From contig NC_070618.1 in the NCBI RefSeq assembly GCF_027172205.1, positions 8,872,001-8,936,000 of the forward strand: a stretch of DNA of 64,000 bases. Direction: 5' to 3'. The position numbers and the translations under genes are program-made. Each line of letters begins with the position of its first letter. Position 1 is the first letter of the stretch. The notes below the pieces were generated by a model that was given only the letters and a program-made list of their open reading frames with translations, was not told the origin of the DNA and made no database searches. Origin of the DNA: Podarcis raffonei (taxonomy: Eukaryota; Chordata; Lepidosauria; Squamata; Lacertidae). Shown here piece by piece: positions 8,962 to 18,524 of this stretch.

Positions 8962-10477
8962 GTTGTTGTTATGGGTTTCTGTTGTTATTATGGGTTTCTA
9001 TGTTGAAAACCACCCTGTGACCCATGGATGAAGGGCAGTACATAAATAATATATAATAATCTCATTACAGTGGTACCTCGGGTTACATACGCTTCAGGTT
9101 ACATACGCTTCAGGTTACAGACTCCGCTAACCCAGAAATAGTGCTTCAGGTTAAGAACTTTGCTTCAGGATGAGAACAGAAATCGTGCTCTGGCGGCAGC
9201 AGGAGTCCCCATTAGCTAAAGTGGTGCTTCAGGTTAAGAACAGTTTCAGGTTAAGAATGGACCTCGGGAACGAATTAAGTACTTAACCCAAGGTATCACT
9301 GTAACTTAATAACAATAGTAATACTGACAACTATTTCTGCCACTCATTTTCTCTCAAGTCCTCTGCTGACCCTCTCTCACCTGCCATGCCAACAGGACGG
9401 CAGGTGAGTGGCCTACCTGATAGAGGTGGTGCCACAGATGACAGGGCAGAAAAGGGCTGGGGAGGGGAAAGTCAGAGGTATACTGCTCCACTAGGAGATT
9501 TAACCAGCTTTCTGGTGCCCTGGCAAGAAGTGGCCACCCCAGAAGCTGAAGGGTAATGTTTGGCTATTTTCCTGACTACTGCTGAGTTCTCTATAGAGGA
9601 TTGTTCTCATCAGTTCTGTGAATGTTAATCTAATAAGCCAACACTGTCCTCCATTTCTGAAACAGTTGCATAGATTTAATAGACGGCATCTCTGACTACA
9701 GTGGTACCTCAGGTTAAGTACTTAATTCGTTCTGGAGGTCCGTACTTAACCTGAAACTGTCCTTAACCTGAAGCACCACTTTAGCTAATGGGGCCTCCTG
9801 CTGCCGCCGCGCCACCAGAGTACCATTTCTGTTCTCATCCTGAAGCAAAGTGCTTAACCTGAAGCACTATTTCTGGGTTAGCGGAGTCTGTAACCTGAAG
9901 CGTATGTAACATGAAGTGTATGTAACCCGAGGTACCACTGTACAGGCAAACCAGCTTCATACTGCCCACCTACCAGTTCTGTGAGGGATGGAGGAGCTAG
10001 CAGTCACAGAGGGTCATTAGCCCCCTCCCCAGTCCCCCAGATGCTGGGGTAGGGTGAGTCCCAGGACAGTTAGCGTGGCATACAAATCATGTGACCGCTG
10101 TGCAGTTGTAGCACAGATATGCGTAGAAATAGAAAAATGAATACGATTAATTTCTTTGAGTGCATCTTTTTCTCCCCCCAAGGGCTTGCAGGCAAAGAGA
10201 TCCACCAGGCGCCAAGTTTGATGGTGAAGGAGGGCGGAATAGCCCAGCTGGAATGCAGTCAAACGTACGGACACGATAACATGTATTGGTACAAGCAACA
10301 GCCCCAGGGGATGGGCCTTCAGCTTCTCTATTACTCCATTGAAAATGCTGTGGAGACCAACGAGATCAAGTCGGACAGACTGACGGCTCGTCGGCTGGAC
10401 AATAAAGTCTTTTGCTTGAACATCTCCTCGCTCGAAGCAAGCGATACAGCCGTGTATTTCTGTGCTAGCAGAAGATA
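8402..10477 (+). CDS. TRBV: TRBV segment 2 (leader exon + V exon)
   Basis: Exon 1 (8402-8450) encodes the leader MKVQTVWCVAVSLLAAG and ends at a GTGGGT donor. Exon 2 (10183-10477) follows a pyrimidine-rich acceptor (TCTCCCCCCAAG). The V domain has the first Cys in AQLECSQT, Trp in MYWYKQQ, and the second Cys in SDTAVYFCASRRY. One N-glycosylation site (NIS) lies in framework 3. The phase and lengths are normal and there are no stops, so it looks functional. The intron is 1.7 kb, far longer than in V3, V4 and V6, because it holds a tRNA-Lys SINE, a TG microsatellite, a LINE tail and two Tigger-like MITEs in opposite orientations. The leader and framework differ from the other two subfamilies, so this is the sole member of its group here. 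It would join D-J through its 23-RSS. Confidence 0.92.
8706..8862 (+). mobile_element. tRNA-Lys-derived SINE
   Basis: The head reads like tRNA-Lys(CUU): GCTCAGTCAGCAGAGCATG, the anticodon arm GACTCTTAATCTC and a GTTTGAGCCCC B-box. It continues into a non-tRNA tail ('ccaatcccacaattttatga'). The acceptor stem is not closed, so it is a retroposon, not a tRNA gene. Confidence 0.8.
8927..8962 (+). repeat. TG dinucleotide microsatellite
   Basis: An uninterrupted TG run followed by TTG repeats inside the intron of TRBV segment 2. Confidence 0.9.
8985..9058 (+). mobile_element. CR1/L2-clade LINE 3' end remnant
   Basis: Short 3' tail: 'gttgaaaaccaccctgtgac', then 'gatgaagggcagtacataaa', related to 11150-11272. 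Confidence 0.55.
9068..9301 (+). mobile_element. Tigger-like MITE, family A, copy 2
   Basis: Starts CAGTGGTACCTCG, ends with the inverted complement ('ggtatcactg'), flanked by TA. It lies in the TRBV segment 2 intron. Confidence 0.8.
9699..9940 (-). mobile_element. Tigger-like MITE, family A, copy 3
   Basis: CAGTGGTACCTC / GAGGTACCACTG ends with TA flanks. The body is inverted relative to copy 2 only 400 bp away, so the two copies could pair as a large hairpin in the unspliced V2 transcript. Confidence 0.8.
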
Positions 10478-10516
10478 CACAGTAGTGGGGAGCTCTTCCT
10501 GCAGTGTGCAATAACT
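10478..10516 (+). promoter_or_regulatory. 23-bp-spacer RSS of TRBV segment 2
   Basis: Heptamer CACAGTA, 23 bp spacer, nonamer GCAATAACT. The nonamer is the weakest of the seven V signals, with 6 of 9 positions matching ACAAAAACC. Confidence 0.88.
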
Positions 10517-11149
10517 GCCTGCCCTGGCTGTGTTTAGCAACGTGACACCTGTCGTCTTTGAGAACTAGGCCTTAGAGGGGGTGGGCTGCTGTTCGAAAGG
10601 AGTTTTGCTCTGACTGGGGAATTCCACCCGGCGTAATGTGTGCTGCCACCGTTTCAGTCTGACTGATGGGAGAGGAACTCCATTCATCACCGCAGACCCT
10701 GCGCCAGGGTCACCTTGATGTTGTTACAGTTCCCATCATCTCTGAATAATGACCATGTTGGCTGGGGACTGTAGTCGGATGGAGGGCCACCATTTCCCTA
10801 TCCCTGCCTTATCATTTAAGAATTACATCATAGGGTCCATTGAGGGCTGCTGAACACTTGAGTTGCCATTGATGCATTTCTCTCCTTCTATTTTAAATAA
10901 AACAATAAATATCCCAGGCCCTTGGCTAATTAGACAATCTCTGGTTGGTTGGTTGGTTGGTTGGTTGGTTGGTTGGTTGGCAGGCATCCTTTTGTCTCGG
11001 GTGACAATGGAAGAGTATGCCTTTGGGGGGTGAAGTCAAAGCATTGGAGAGTTACAGCGCCTGCCGTAGAGACCGATAGGGGAGAGACATGTTTTGTTGT
11101 GTCTGGGGAAGATGAAGGTGTCTGATTGTGCTGATCTATGGCCTTTTAA

Positions 11150-11272
11150 ATTGGGTGTGGGGGGTTATTGTTTTCATTTGTTATTACCGTATGGTTTTTT
11201 GTGTTTTTATGTTGCAAGCCGCCCTGTGATCTTCGGATGAAGGGTGGTCTAGAAATTAAATATATTTTATAG
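11150..11272 (+). mobile_element. CR1/L2-clade LINE 3' end fragment
   Basis: The tail 'ttgcaagccgccctgtgatc' followed by 'gatgaagggtggtctagaaa' is the typical 3' end of CR1/L2-type LINEs. Left boundary approximate. Confidence 0.6.
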
Positions 11273-11413
11273 GATGATGCTTTGAGGCAACGATTCCTTT
11301 TAATCGGTTTTTGCTAACCGGGCAAAATGTTTTGGGCTAGAACTTGCATCAGCCCCAGCCGGTGCAATTATTTGGCAAAGGGTGCTTTACAGCTTCATTT
11401 AAAAAGAAACCAG

Positions 11414-11672
11414 AAATTAGAAGAAGAAGAAGAGTTTGGATTTGATATCCCGCTTTATCACTACTCGAAGGAGTCTCAAAGCGGCTAACATTCTCCTTTC
11501 CCTTCCTCTCCCACAACAAACACTCTGTGAGGTGAGTGGGGCTGAGAGACTTCAGAGAAGTGTGACTGGCCCAAGGTCACCCAGCAGCTGCATGTGGAGG
11601 AGCGGGGATGCGAACCCGGTTCCCCAGATTATGATTCTACCGCTCTTAACCACCACACCACACTGGCTTTAT
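11414..11672 (-). mobile_element. tRNA-headed SINE, antisense
   Basis: The block 'cccaaggtcacccagcagct', then 'gcgaacccggttccccagat' and 'cttaaccaccacaccacact' is the antisense head of a tRNA-derived SINE. Diverged relatives occur at 61115-61275 and 63475-63705. Confidence 0.65.
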
Positions 11673-12421
11673 TAGTAATTAGAAATTAGTTCCTTTCACA
11701 AGGAAAGGGCCCTCCACACATGCTCTGAAAGCATTCTGAGTAGGCTGCCATAGTTTTCAGAACACAACCATGGGAGCCTTATTCTGATCCAGCTGGGAGG
11801 TGACTTTTAAGGAAAAAAACAGGAAGTAACTAAGATTCACACTAGCATTCAGTTTCAGTGGCGTCGTTGCCATTATAAGAGAACAAGGAAGGTGTTCATG
11901 GTGAGTTCTAGCACCTCTCTGTTTAGAAAAACAGCACTGAGATTGCCTAATCAACTCTCTCTTTGTCTACACAGAGTTATATCCCTGCCAGAATATAACA
12001 AGTGATATAAACATTTGTGGCTTGTCATGTTATAGAATATTCCTGGGCAAGAAAAAGAAGAAGTAACATTAAAGAATTTAATCGTGGAAAGCATAATAAA
12101 AAAGCAGGAACATTGGACAATAAATACAAAAACCAGGGCATAAACAGGATTGTGTTGCAAATATCCTCTGGACACAAACAAGCATGCCCTAAACTCTCAG
12201 TCCCACCAATTAAAAATGGAGCACATTGATGCGTCAGGTTAAAATGTATGTTGGTTTATTGCATTATATACAGGGAAGGGGACTTTTGTTGTTGCACTTC
12301 AACTCCAATCAGCCCCAGGCAGTAGGGCTATTGACGGGAGTCCAGCAACAGTTCACAGCCCACAGATTTCGTGCCCCTAAACTAGAGCAGCAAAGCCAGC
12401 AGTATCTGCTTCCCTTGACTT

Positions 12422-12431
12422 TGTGATGTCA
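12422..12431 (+). promoter_or_regulatory. CRE-like decamer upstream of TRBV segment 3
   Basis: TGTGATGTCA matches 9 of 10 positions of the AGTGATGTCA decamer known from mammalian TRBV promoters, and lies about 97 bp before the leader ATG. The position and match are good, but function is inferred. Confidence 0.55.
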
Positions 12432-12527
12432 GGAGGGGAGTCAGTGTGACGGAACCACAGAAGGAAGCGTAGAGTATCACAGCCACATGAAACTTGCCAA
12501 AAGTCTAGTGGCTGCGTTAGAGAAGAG

Positions 12528-13101
12528 ATGTGGATTAGCTGGTGCTTTCTGAGCGTTTGGCTTTTGGAAATAGGTAAAGCCTTCATCGAACCCTTTTTAT
12601 ATAAAGCTCATCTGTAACATTGGTTTAAACCAGGGTTTCCCCAACTTGGGTCTTTGGCTGTTTTTGGACTACAATTCCCATCATCCCTGACCACCGGTCC
12701 TGCTAGCTAGGGATGCTGTAGTCCAAAAACAGCTGGAGACCCAAGTTTGGAAAACACTGGTTTAAACCCTCACCCCCAATGTTATAACACTTAGTTTCCT
12801 CTCTTCCAGCAAGCTCAAATGCTCGCATTGACCAGACACCGGGTTTAGTGCTGAGAGAAGGGGACACTGCGCAGCTGGAATGCAATCAAACGGAGTCGCA
12901 CAACTATATGTTCTGGTACCGGCAGGGTGCAAATCGAGGTCTGCAGTTTCTCTATTATTTCCAGTATCGAGAACTTCTGGAGAACAGCAGTCTTCCTGAA
13001 CGGTTCGCAGCCAAGCAGCCTGAGACTCAGCGCCTTAAGCTGAAGATTTCCTCTGTGAAACAAGAGGATTCAGCCATCTATTTCTGTGCAACCAGCATTG
13101 A
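12528..13101 (+). CDS. TRBV: TRBV segment 3 (leader exon + V exon)
   Basis: Exon 1 (12528-12573) encodes MWISWCFLSVWLLEIG up to a GTAAAG donor. Exon 2 (12810-13101) follows a CTCTTCCAG acceptor. Landmarks: first Cys in AQLECNQT, Trp in MFWYRQG, second Cys in EDSAIYFCATSID. Two N-glycosylation sites are visible (NQT, NSS). The reading frame is intact, so it appears functional. It belongs with V4 and V6, sharing the MWI-x-WC leader, the SNA-x-I start of the mature domain, and an RSS spacer beginning TTCAAAGT. A 129 bp hAT element has inserted in the 236 bp intron without disturbing the splice sites. A CRE-like decamer lies about 97 bp upstream of the ATG. Confidence 0.93.
12631..12759 (+). mobile_element. 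hAT foldback element in the TRBV segment 3 intron
   Basis: Inverted ends CAGGGTTTCC / GGAAAACACTG and an internal palindrome around 'ggactacaattcccatcatc'. It is flanked by a perfect 8 bp target-site duplication GTTTAAAC (12623-12630 and 12760-12767). Related foldbacks lie at about 26713-26810, 37561-37695, 57645-57740, 58041-58140 and 60205-60325. Confidence 0.85.
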
Positions 13102-13140
13102 CACAGCAGTTCAAAGTAATGCTTCCCACCTACAAAAACA
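13102..13140 (+). promoter_or_regulatory. 23-bp-spacer RSS of TRBV segment 3
   Basis: Heptamer CACAGCA, 23 bp spacer, nonamer ACAAAAACA (8 of 9 matches). Confidence 0.93.
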
Positions 13141-13316
13141 TTTCATATGTATGAGCGTCTGAAGGTGGAACGAGACAGACATGATCTTGTGTTTTTCTCA
13201 TAACACACATGCTGGGAATTGGGGCAGTATTTGAATAGACAAATCAGCGGATGAGAGAGGAAGTGCTTAGCCTCTGCCCTGCCTGCCTGCTTTGAATTAA
13301 TTTAACCTCACTGTGA

Positions 13317-13350
<34 letters not shown>

Positions 13351-15151
13351 TATTATTATTATTAAATAGGATTTCACTGTTTTCATCTGAGAAATGTTGG
13401 AGGGCATGTGAAAAGAAAGCAAGAAAGAGATCACTAAACATGGTATACTCAAATGCAGGGAAGATGCTGTCACAGAGCACAGGGAGTGGGGCAGTACATT
13501 TCCCTGGTCCAGGGCATGTTTAAAAGAGTAAGAAGAAGCTCTTGAGTTACACCATTCCTGAAAGGCATGTGCTCACATAATTAGTTAATAATAAGACAGA
13601 TTTAGGATAGCAATTGCTGCCATTTGCTTGGCCAAGTCTGTGCTTCTTCAGAAGGAAAGAAAGGGGGTCGGGGTGAATAGAGCAATCATAACCGTGATCA
13701 TCCACAAACTCACAAGACCTGGAATGTACAAATTCTTTTCTCCTCCTCCAGTGAAGTAATTCGCAATCCTAATTTGCATTTATAAATTAGTCCATGCAAA
13801 TCTTGCACAAATCTATGTCCTTATTTTGGAAATGACCATTTGTACACATGCCCAACATTTGCCCTCTTTCTTGATGTGGAAGTGGCCAAACTAATGAGCC
13901 TTATCCTGAGACCGTTGGCATGGGTTTAGGATTTTGTGCGGCGCTACGGCAAAACTCACTTTCATTGGAGAAAAGAAGAAGAAATTAGTATATTCAGCTT
14001 AAAAAAAAAGGTCCCCATTCAGCAGAGAGCAAACCAGTGGACCAAGAGAGGATCCCTACAAGTATTATCAGAAAACAAATAAGCCTGTCCTGAACTCTCA
14101 GCTCTGCCATATAAAATGGAAACAATTAAAGTTGACCTGATTATTCAAAAGTATGGGGCAATCTGATATAGGCTGTATGCACACCATAGATTCAAAGCAC
14201 CTCCCTACCCCTCCCAAGTATTTTGGGAACTGTAGTTTGTGGAGGGTGCTGGAGAATTGTACCTCTGTGGGGCATAAACTACAGTTCCAGGATGCGTGTG
14301 TGAGTGTGCGCACGCACGCTTTGTGTTTTAAATGTACAGTGTGTAGACAGCCACAAACCTACATGAGAGTCTTCTTTGGCAATCACTCGTAGCCGAGTAA
14401 AATTGTCTTCCATAGACACAGTCTTAACAGTGAGTCCATATGTGACTGTGGAGGCCAATTCTGGTTCCACACGTCTTTCCACAGTGGGGACATAGGTTTC
14501 CGGGCGGGAGTTGATCATGGTGTGGATTTGCCCAGCGTGTCTTCCTCTTAGCAAGTTTCTCCCTTTCGTCCCGAGTTTGAGTGTCTTCAAAACCCATGAC
14601 ACCTTTGGTAGAGGCTGTTCTCCAGCTGGAGCGCTCCCAGACCAGTGTTTCTCAGTTGTCATTGTTTATACTACATTTTTTAAGATTTGCCTTGAGAGAG
14701 ACTTTAAACCTCTTTTGTTGACCACCAGCATTACGCTTTCCATTTTTAAGTTCAGAATAGAGTAGTTGCTTTGGAAGACGATAATCAGGCATCTGCACAA
14801 CATGACCAGTCCTACCAAGCTGATGATTGCTTTGACGCTGGTGATCTTTGCTTCTTCCAGTACACTGGCATTAGTTCACCTGTCTTCCCAAGGTGATGTG
14901 TAAAAATTATTCAGAGACACTGTGGATGGAATAATTCGAAGCGTTGGAGATGGCATGAAAGTAAACCCCAGTGAACTCTCTCAGTGGGACTTTCAAATAG
15001 ACATAAAATGAATCGCACTGCAGCCCTGGGCAGTCATTGCTGTCTCCGCCTTTGCAATGACATAAACTGAAGTCAAGAGAAGGAAGCAGAGGCTGCAGCT
15101 GTTCTAAAACGTTTGCCCACAAACGTTTGCTTGCAGCTCAGGGGGGAAGAG
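13141..15151. other. Intergenic region between TRBV segments 3 and 4
   Basis: No gene seen. It contains an AAT/ATT microsatellite (13317-13366) followed by a CCCTCCAA-repeat fragment (13368-13407). An inverted-repeat element lies at about 14160-14355, with 'gggaactgtagtttgtgg' facing 'cataaactacagttcc'. A further 500 bp stretch (14362-14890, 'cttctttggcaatcactcgt' onward) looks like an interspersed repeat that I cannot name. The 13410-14150 part shows nothing I recognise. Confidence 0.45.
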
Positions 15152-15570
15152 ATGTGGATTATCTGGTGTGTGGCCACTTGCCTCTTGGAAGTAGGTAAGA
15201 CCTTCACTCAAGGATTCTTATTTATGACATTGTTTTAAAGGGTTTCTTCACAAGCTTCCCTCTCCCTCTCTCCCCTAGGATGGTCCAATGCAGAGATCAG
15301 GCAGCAATGGAGTCTGGTGCTTCAGGAAGGCAGGAATGCCAGGCTGGAGTGCGAACAAACTACCGACCACAACAACATGCTTTGGTTCCGGCAAGACCCA
15401 GGACAGGGTCTGCAGCTTCTCTTTAGTTTCTATTTAAATCAACCACAGCACCAAGGCAACGTTTCTGAGCGTTTCCAAGCTGAGCAGCGTGAAACAAAGC
15501 AATGTCACCTTAACATTTCCCCAGCCAAACCAGAAGATTCAGCCGTGTATTTCTGTGCAAGCAGCAAAGA
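15152..15570 (+). CDS. TRBV: TRBV segment 4 (leader exon + V exon)
   Basis: Exon 1 (15152-15194) encodes MWIIWCVATCLLEVG and ends at GTAAGA. Exon 2 (15279-15570) follows TCTCCCCTAG. The intron is only 84 bp. Landmarks: first Cys in ARLECEQT, Trp in MLWFRQDPGQG, second Cys in EDSAVYFCASSKD. Glycosylation sites NVS and NIS are shared with V6. There are no stops, so it appears functional. It is close to V6 in the mature N-terminus (SNAEI), CDR2 region and RSS spacer, and less close to V3. Phe replaces the usual Tyr after the conserved Trp, a tolerated change. The CASS end of the V exon is the classic TRBV CDR3 start. Confidence 0.94.
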
Positions 15571-15609
15571 CACAGCATTTCAAAGTCACCTCTTCTTCCT
15601 ACCAAAACC
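15571..15609 (+). promoter_or_regulatory. 23-bp-spacer RSS of TRBV segment 4
   Basis: Heptamer CACAGCA, 23 bp spacer, nonamer ACCAAAACC (8 of 9 matches). Confidence 0.93.
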
Positions 15610-15782
15610 TCACTTCATTGATGTGCATGGAGGGGAGAGCGGAGATGACTTAGCTAGTGGCAGAGGGTTCTTAACCCCACAATGGCCAGCGCTCAGCTGC
15701 AAAAGCAGACAATTGTTTTAATTGATGTTGGACCAGCTGGGCTCTGAAATTAGAACTGAGCATGGCTTGCTAAGGTGGGGGT

Positions 15783-16593
15783 TGTTGGGAAACTGTGTAT
15801 GTGCAGCTACTCACACAGAGTCAATTAAGGTTTGGCAGACAGCCAGAAGGCAATCTGAAGGAGTAAGTCTGCCTGGAGATAACAGAGACATGGAGACCGC
15901 ACCCTGATTGGTCAAGCTCTCTCAAGGGAGTGATAATTAATGGCCTACTAACTGGAATGTGTTAGTTCAGGAGTTCAGTGTTCAGAGTTCTTTTTTTAAA
16001 AAAATAATTTTTATTAACAGGCCAATCAAATCACATTAATTCCAAATTACACAGCCAAATTTTAAAATTTTTGTTGGGGTTACCCATACTTCGAGGTCCG
16101 AAAGGGATCCAAATATCTCTCTTGCTGCTGCTTTAATATGCACAGTTCTGTCCAAATAGTATTCACAGTTCTATTCCATCTTCTCTTTGTTGTTTTCCTC
16201 ATCTTCTTGTTTTCTTTATGATCTTTGATAGTCTCCACAAGCGGGTTGAAAACAAACGTTGTTATATCCTGTGTGGATTTTACACTCATCCAAGAGCCAT
16301 ATCAAAATAGACAGACATCATTTCAACACCTCCCAGTGTTCAGAGTTCTGTGTCAGTGTAGGAGTTGTGAGTCGTGTCAGAGAGAGCTAGCTAAAGATCC
16401 GTGTTCTGTTCCTGTAAATAGTCCACTGTATATAATAAACACCTAACTACAAGTTCCTGGTTCCTGCTTCGTCTATCCTGTCTGCAGCCAAGTTGCCAAT
16501 TGCTTCCGTGGATTCTGCGTTTACTCTGCTAGGTCTGGCTAAGGTCCTGCAACTAGTCAGAAAGTTGTGAAACACCAATAGGTTTTGCCAATA
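15783..16593 (+). mobile_element. Solo LTR of an endogenous retrovirus-like element, with nested L1
   Basis: The element begins TGTTGG and ends CCAATA, an imperfect inverted pair, between 5 bp direct repeats GGGGT (15778-15782 and 16594-16598). A CCAAT-type box (reverse, 'gattggtc') lies in the left part, and a TATATAATAAA stretch near 16429 fits the TATA and/or poly-A region. Without the L1 insert the LTR is about 455 bp. No internal viral genes remain. It is a fossil, older than the L1 that sits in it. Its family within the LTR elements is uncertain. Confidence 0.65.
15992..16334 (-). mobile_element. 5'-truncated L1 nested in the LTR
   Basis: Poly-T at its left end marks the 3' tail. A perfect 15 bp target-site duplication AGTGTTCAGAGTTCT flanks it at 15977-15991 and 16335-16349. 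Confidence 0.85.
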
Positions 16594-16950
16594 GGGGTGG
16601 CGACAAGCCTTAGAGGTGTGATGGGCAGAGGAGAATCAGCTGCTGCGTAGGAGCTCAGGACCCCCGGCTTTGTCCTCTCTCTGTTTCCTGCCCTAGCAGA
16701 GCCTCAAATTCAATTGTGAGCAAAATAATATTTATGGGTGGCTGTTAAAAACTATATAACTTCAAACTCCCCCATAATATAACCAGACGTAAAGAACGGA
16801 TGAGATTTCCAAGAGGACATCGTTATATACATGCAACAATATAATAACCTGATGGTGAAACATTGATCTCATGGGACCAACAATGATAAAATTAATGTTG
16901 AAGACCAGACATGCTTCACCCCACAAGGGTCTTCCTCAGGGGTCAGTAAA

Positions 16951-17318
16951 GGTAAAGGTAAAGGTACCCCTGCCCGCACGGGCCAGTCATGTCCGACTCT
17001 AGGGTTGTGCGCCCATCTCACTTAAGAGGCCGGGGACCAGCGCTGTCCGGAGACACTTCCGGGTCACGTGGCCAGCGTGACGAAGCTGCTCTGGCGAACC
17101 AGCACCAGCGCAGCACACGGAAACGCCGTTTACCTTCCCACTATAAAGCGGTACCTATTTATCTACTTGCACTTAGGGGTGCTTTCGAACTGCTAGGTGG
17201 GCAGGAGCTGGGACCGAAGACGGGAGCTCACCCCGCCGCGGGGATTCGAACCGCCGACCATGCGATCGGCAAGCCCTAGGCACTGAGGTTTTACCCACAG
17301 CGCCACCCGTGTCCCTCA
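16951..17318 (-). mobile_element. Sauria-type SINE, antisense, copy 1
   Basis: Full-length antisense copy. On the plus strand it opens with the GGTAAA tail repeats and closes with the tRNA-like head ('cacagcgccacccgtgtccc'). GGGTCAGTAAA is repeated on both sides as the target-site duplication. Confidence 0.88.
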
Positions 17319-17330
17319 AGGGTCAGTAAA

Positions 17331-17950
17331 TGTACCTAAAAACCCAGCACTGTCGCCAGAAGTAAAACACTCGACTGATCTAAATAGATACAGTGAGCTG
17401 ACCTGCAATAAATACAAAGTATAATAGTTTGTGATCAATATACATCTCTGACAAGATTGAAAACCTCAGTCTAGTAAGTTTTTAGGAAACTCGCCAACCA
17501 TTCCATTGAATTATTGTACACATATGGTAAACCTGGAGAGATAAATGGATTAATAGAGAAGGTAGTATTTTTCTAATGCCCAGTCTATAAATCTAGATGA
17601 TGCCAAATTAAAACAAAACACTTTACACTGTGGAATTTGGGTTTTAGATTTCATTTGTTTGTGTGTCCTGCCCAGCACACCCACTGTTCCATTAATGTTA
17701 GGTTTGAAATTGCTTGTTTGCCTCATGACATAACACACTCCATCACAGGCAAGGGAAATGATAACTGTTCAGCACTGTTTCTGACCCCAAACATGAGAGA
17801 TTACCACTTTTTTGTTGTTGTTTTAACAACAAGCAATCTTCAACATATTGAAAACCATTTTTAAAAAAGTTATACCTAGGAATGGGAAGAAATTCAGTTT
17901 GTTTATTACATATATAGGAAAATATATAGTGGATTCCTCTGACATCCCTA
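17331..17950. other. No recognisable gene
   Basis: AT-rich sequence between the SINE and the V5 flank. I see no exon, RSS or repeat signature. Confidence 0.4.
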
Positions 17951-18219
17951 GCTGCTAATTCATTCAGATTTGACTAGCTGCTTGGTTGTTGTTTTGACTG
18001 CTGAATTGACTTATCAGTTTAAGATTATGCTATCTTCAGTGAGATGAGCTTCTCTTTTTCAGCAGGTCCCCAGCTGCTCCACCTCCTTGGCAGAAAGGTC
18101 TCAGAACCAGTTCCTGCCACCAGTGAGGTGCACTCAAAAGAGCCTCCTCTTCAACTCTTCTTCTTCGAGGCTCAGAGGCAGCAACTGCCTTGCTCCACGT
18201 TGCTCTTGCAGCAGAGACC

Positions 18220-18471
18220 ATGTGGTGGAAAGCGCTGGGTGTTGGCTTGCAGCTGTTGGCAGGTAGGAGAATCTCTCTCACAGGCAGGGTAAGCCTGTCC
18301 AAGGGTTTCCACAACTGTAGAAGGAAGGAAGGAAGGAAGGAAGAACCCAGCTGCACAGGGGAGATCTACCAAAGGGTCGGCAATGAGATAAAAAGGGCAC
18401 CGTGCAAGCAATATGGAATTTACAACCGAGAAAAGAAGCAGGCAGAGAAATGAGAAAGGAGGAGGGCCAGG

Positions 18472-18524
<53 letters not shown>

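Larger units (their letters stand above)
10517..12421. other. Intergenic region between TRBV segments 2 and 3
   Basis: No gene seen. It holds a GGTT microsatellite (10945-10980), an unidentified repeat stretch (10981-11100), a LINE tail and a tRNA-headed SINE annotated separately. From 11672 to 12421 it is mostly unassigned AT-rich sequence; a hAT-like fragment ending in 'aaaacagcactg' lies at about 11899-11940. Confidence 0.5.
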
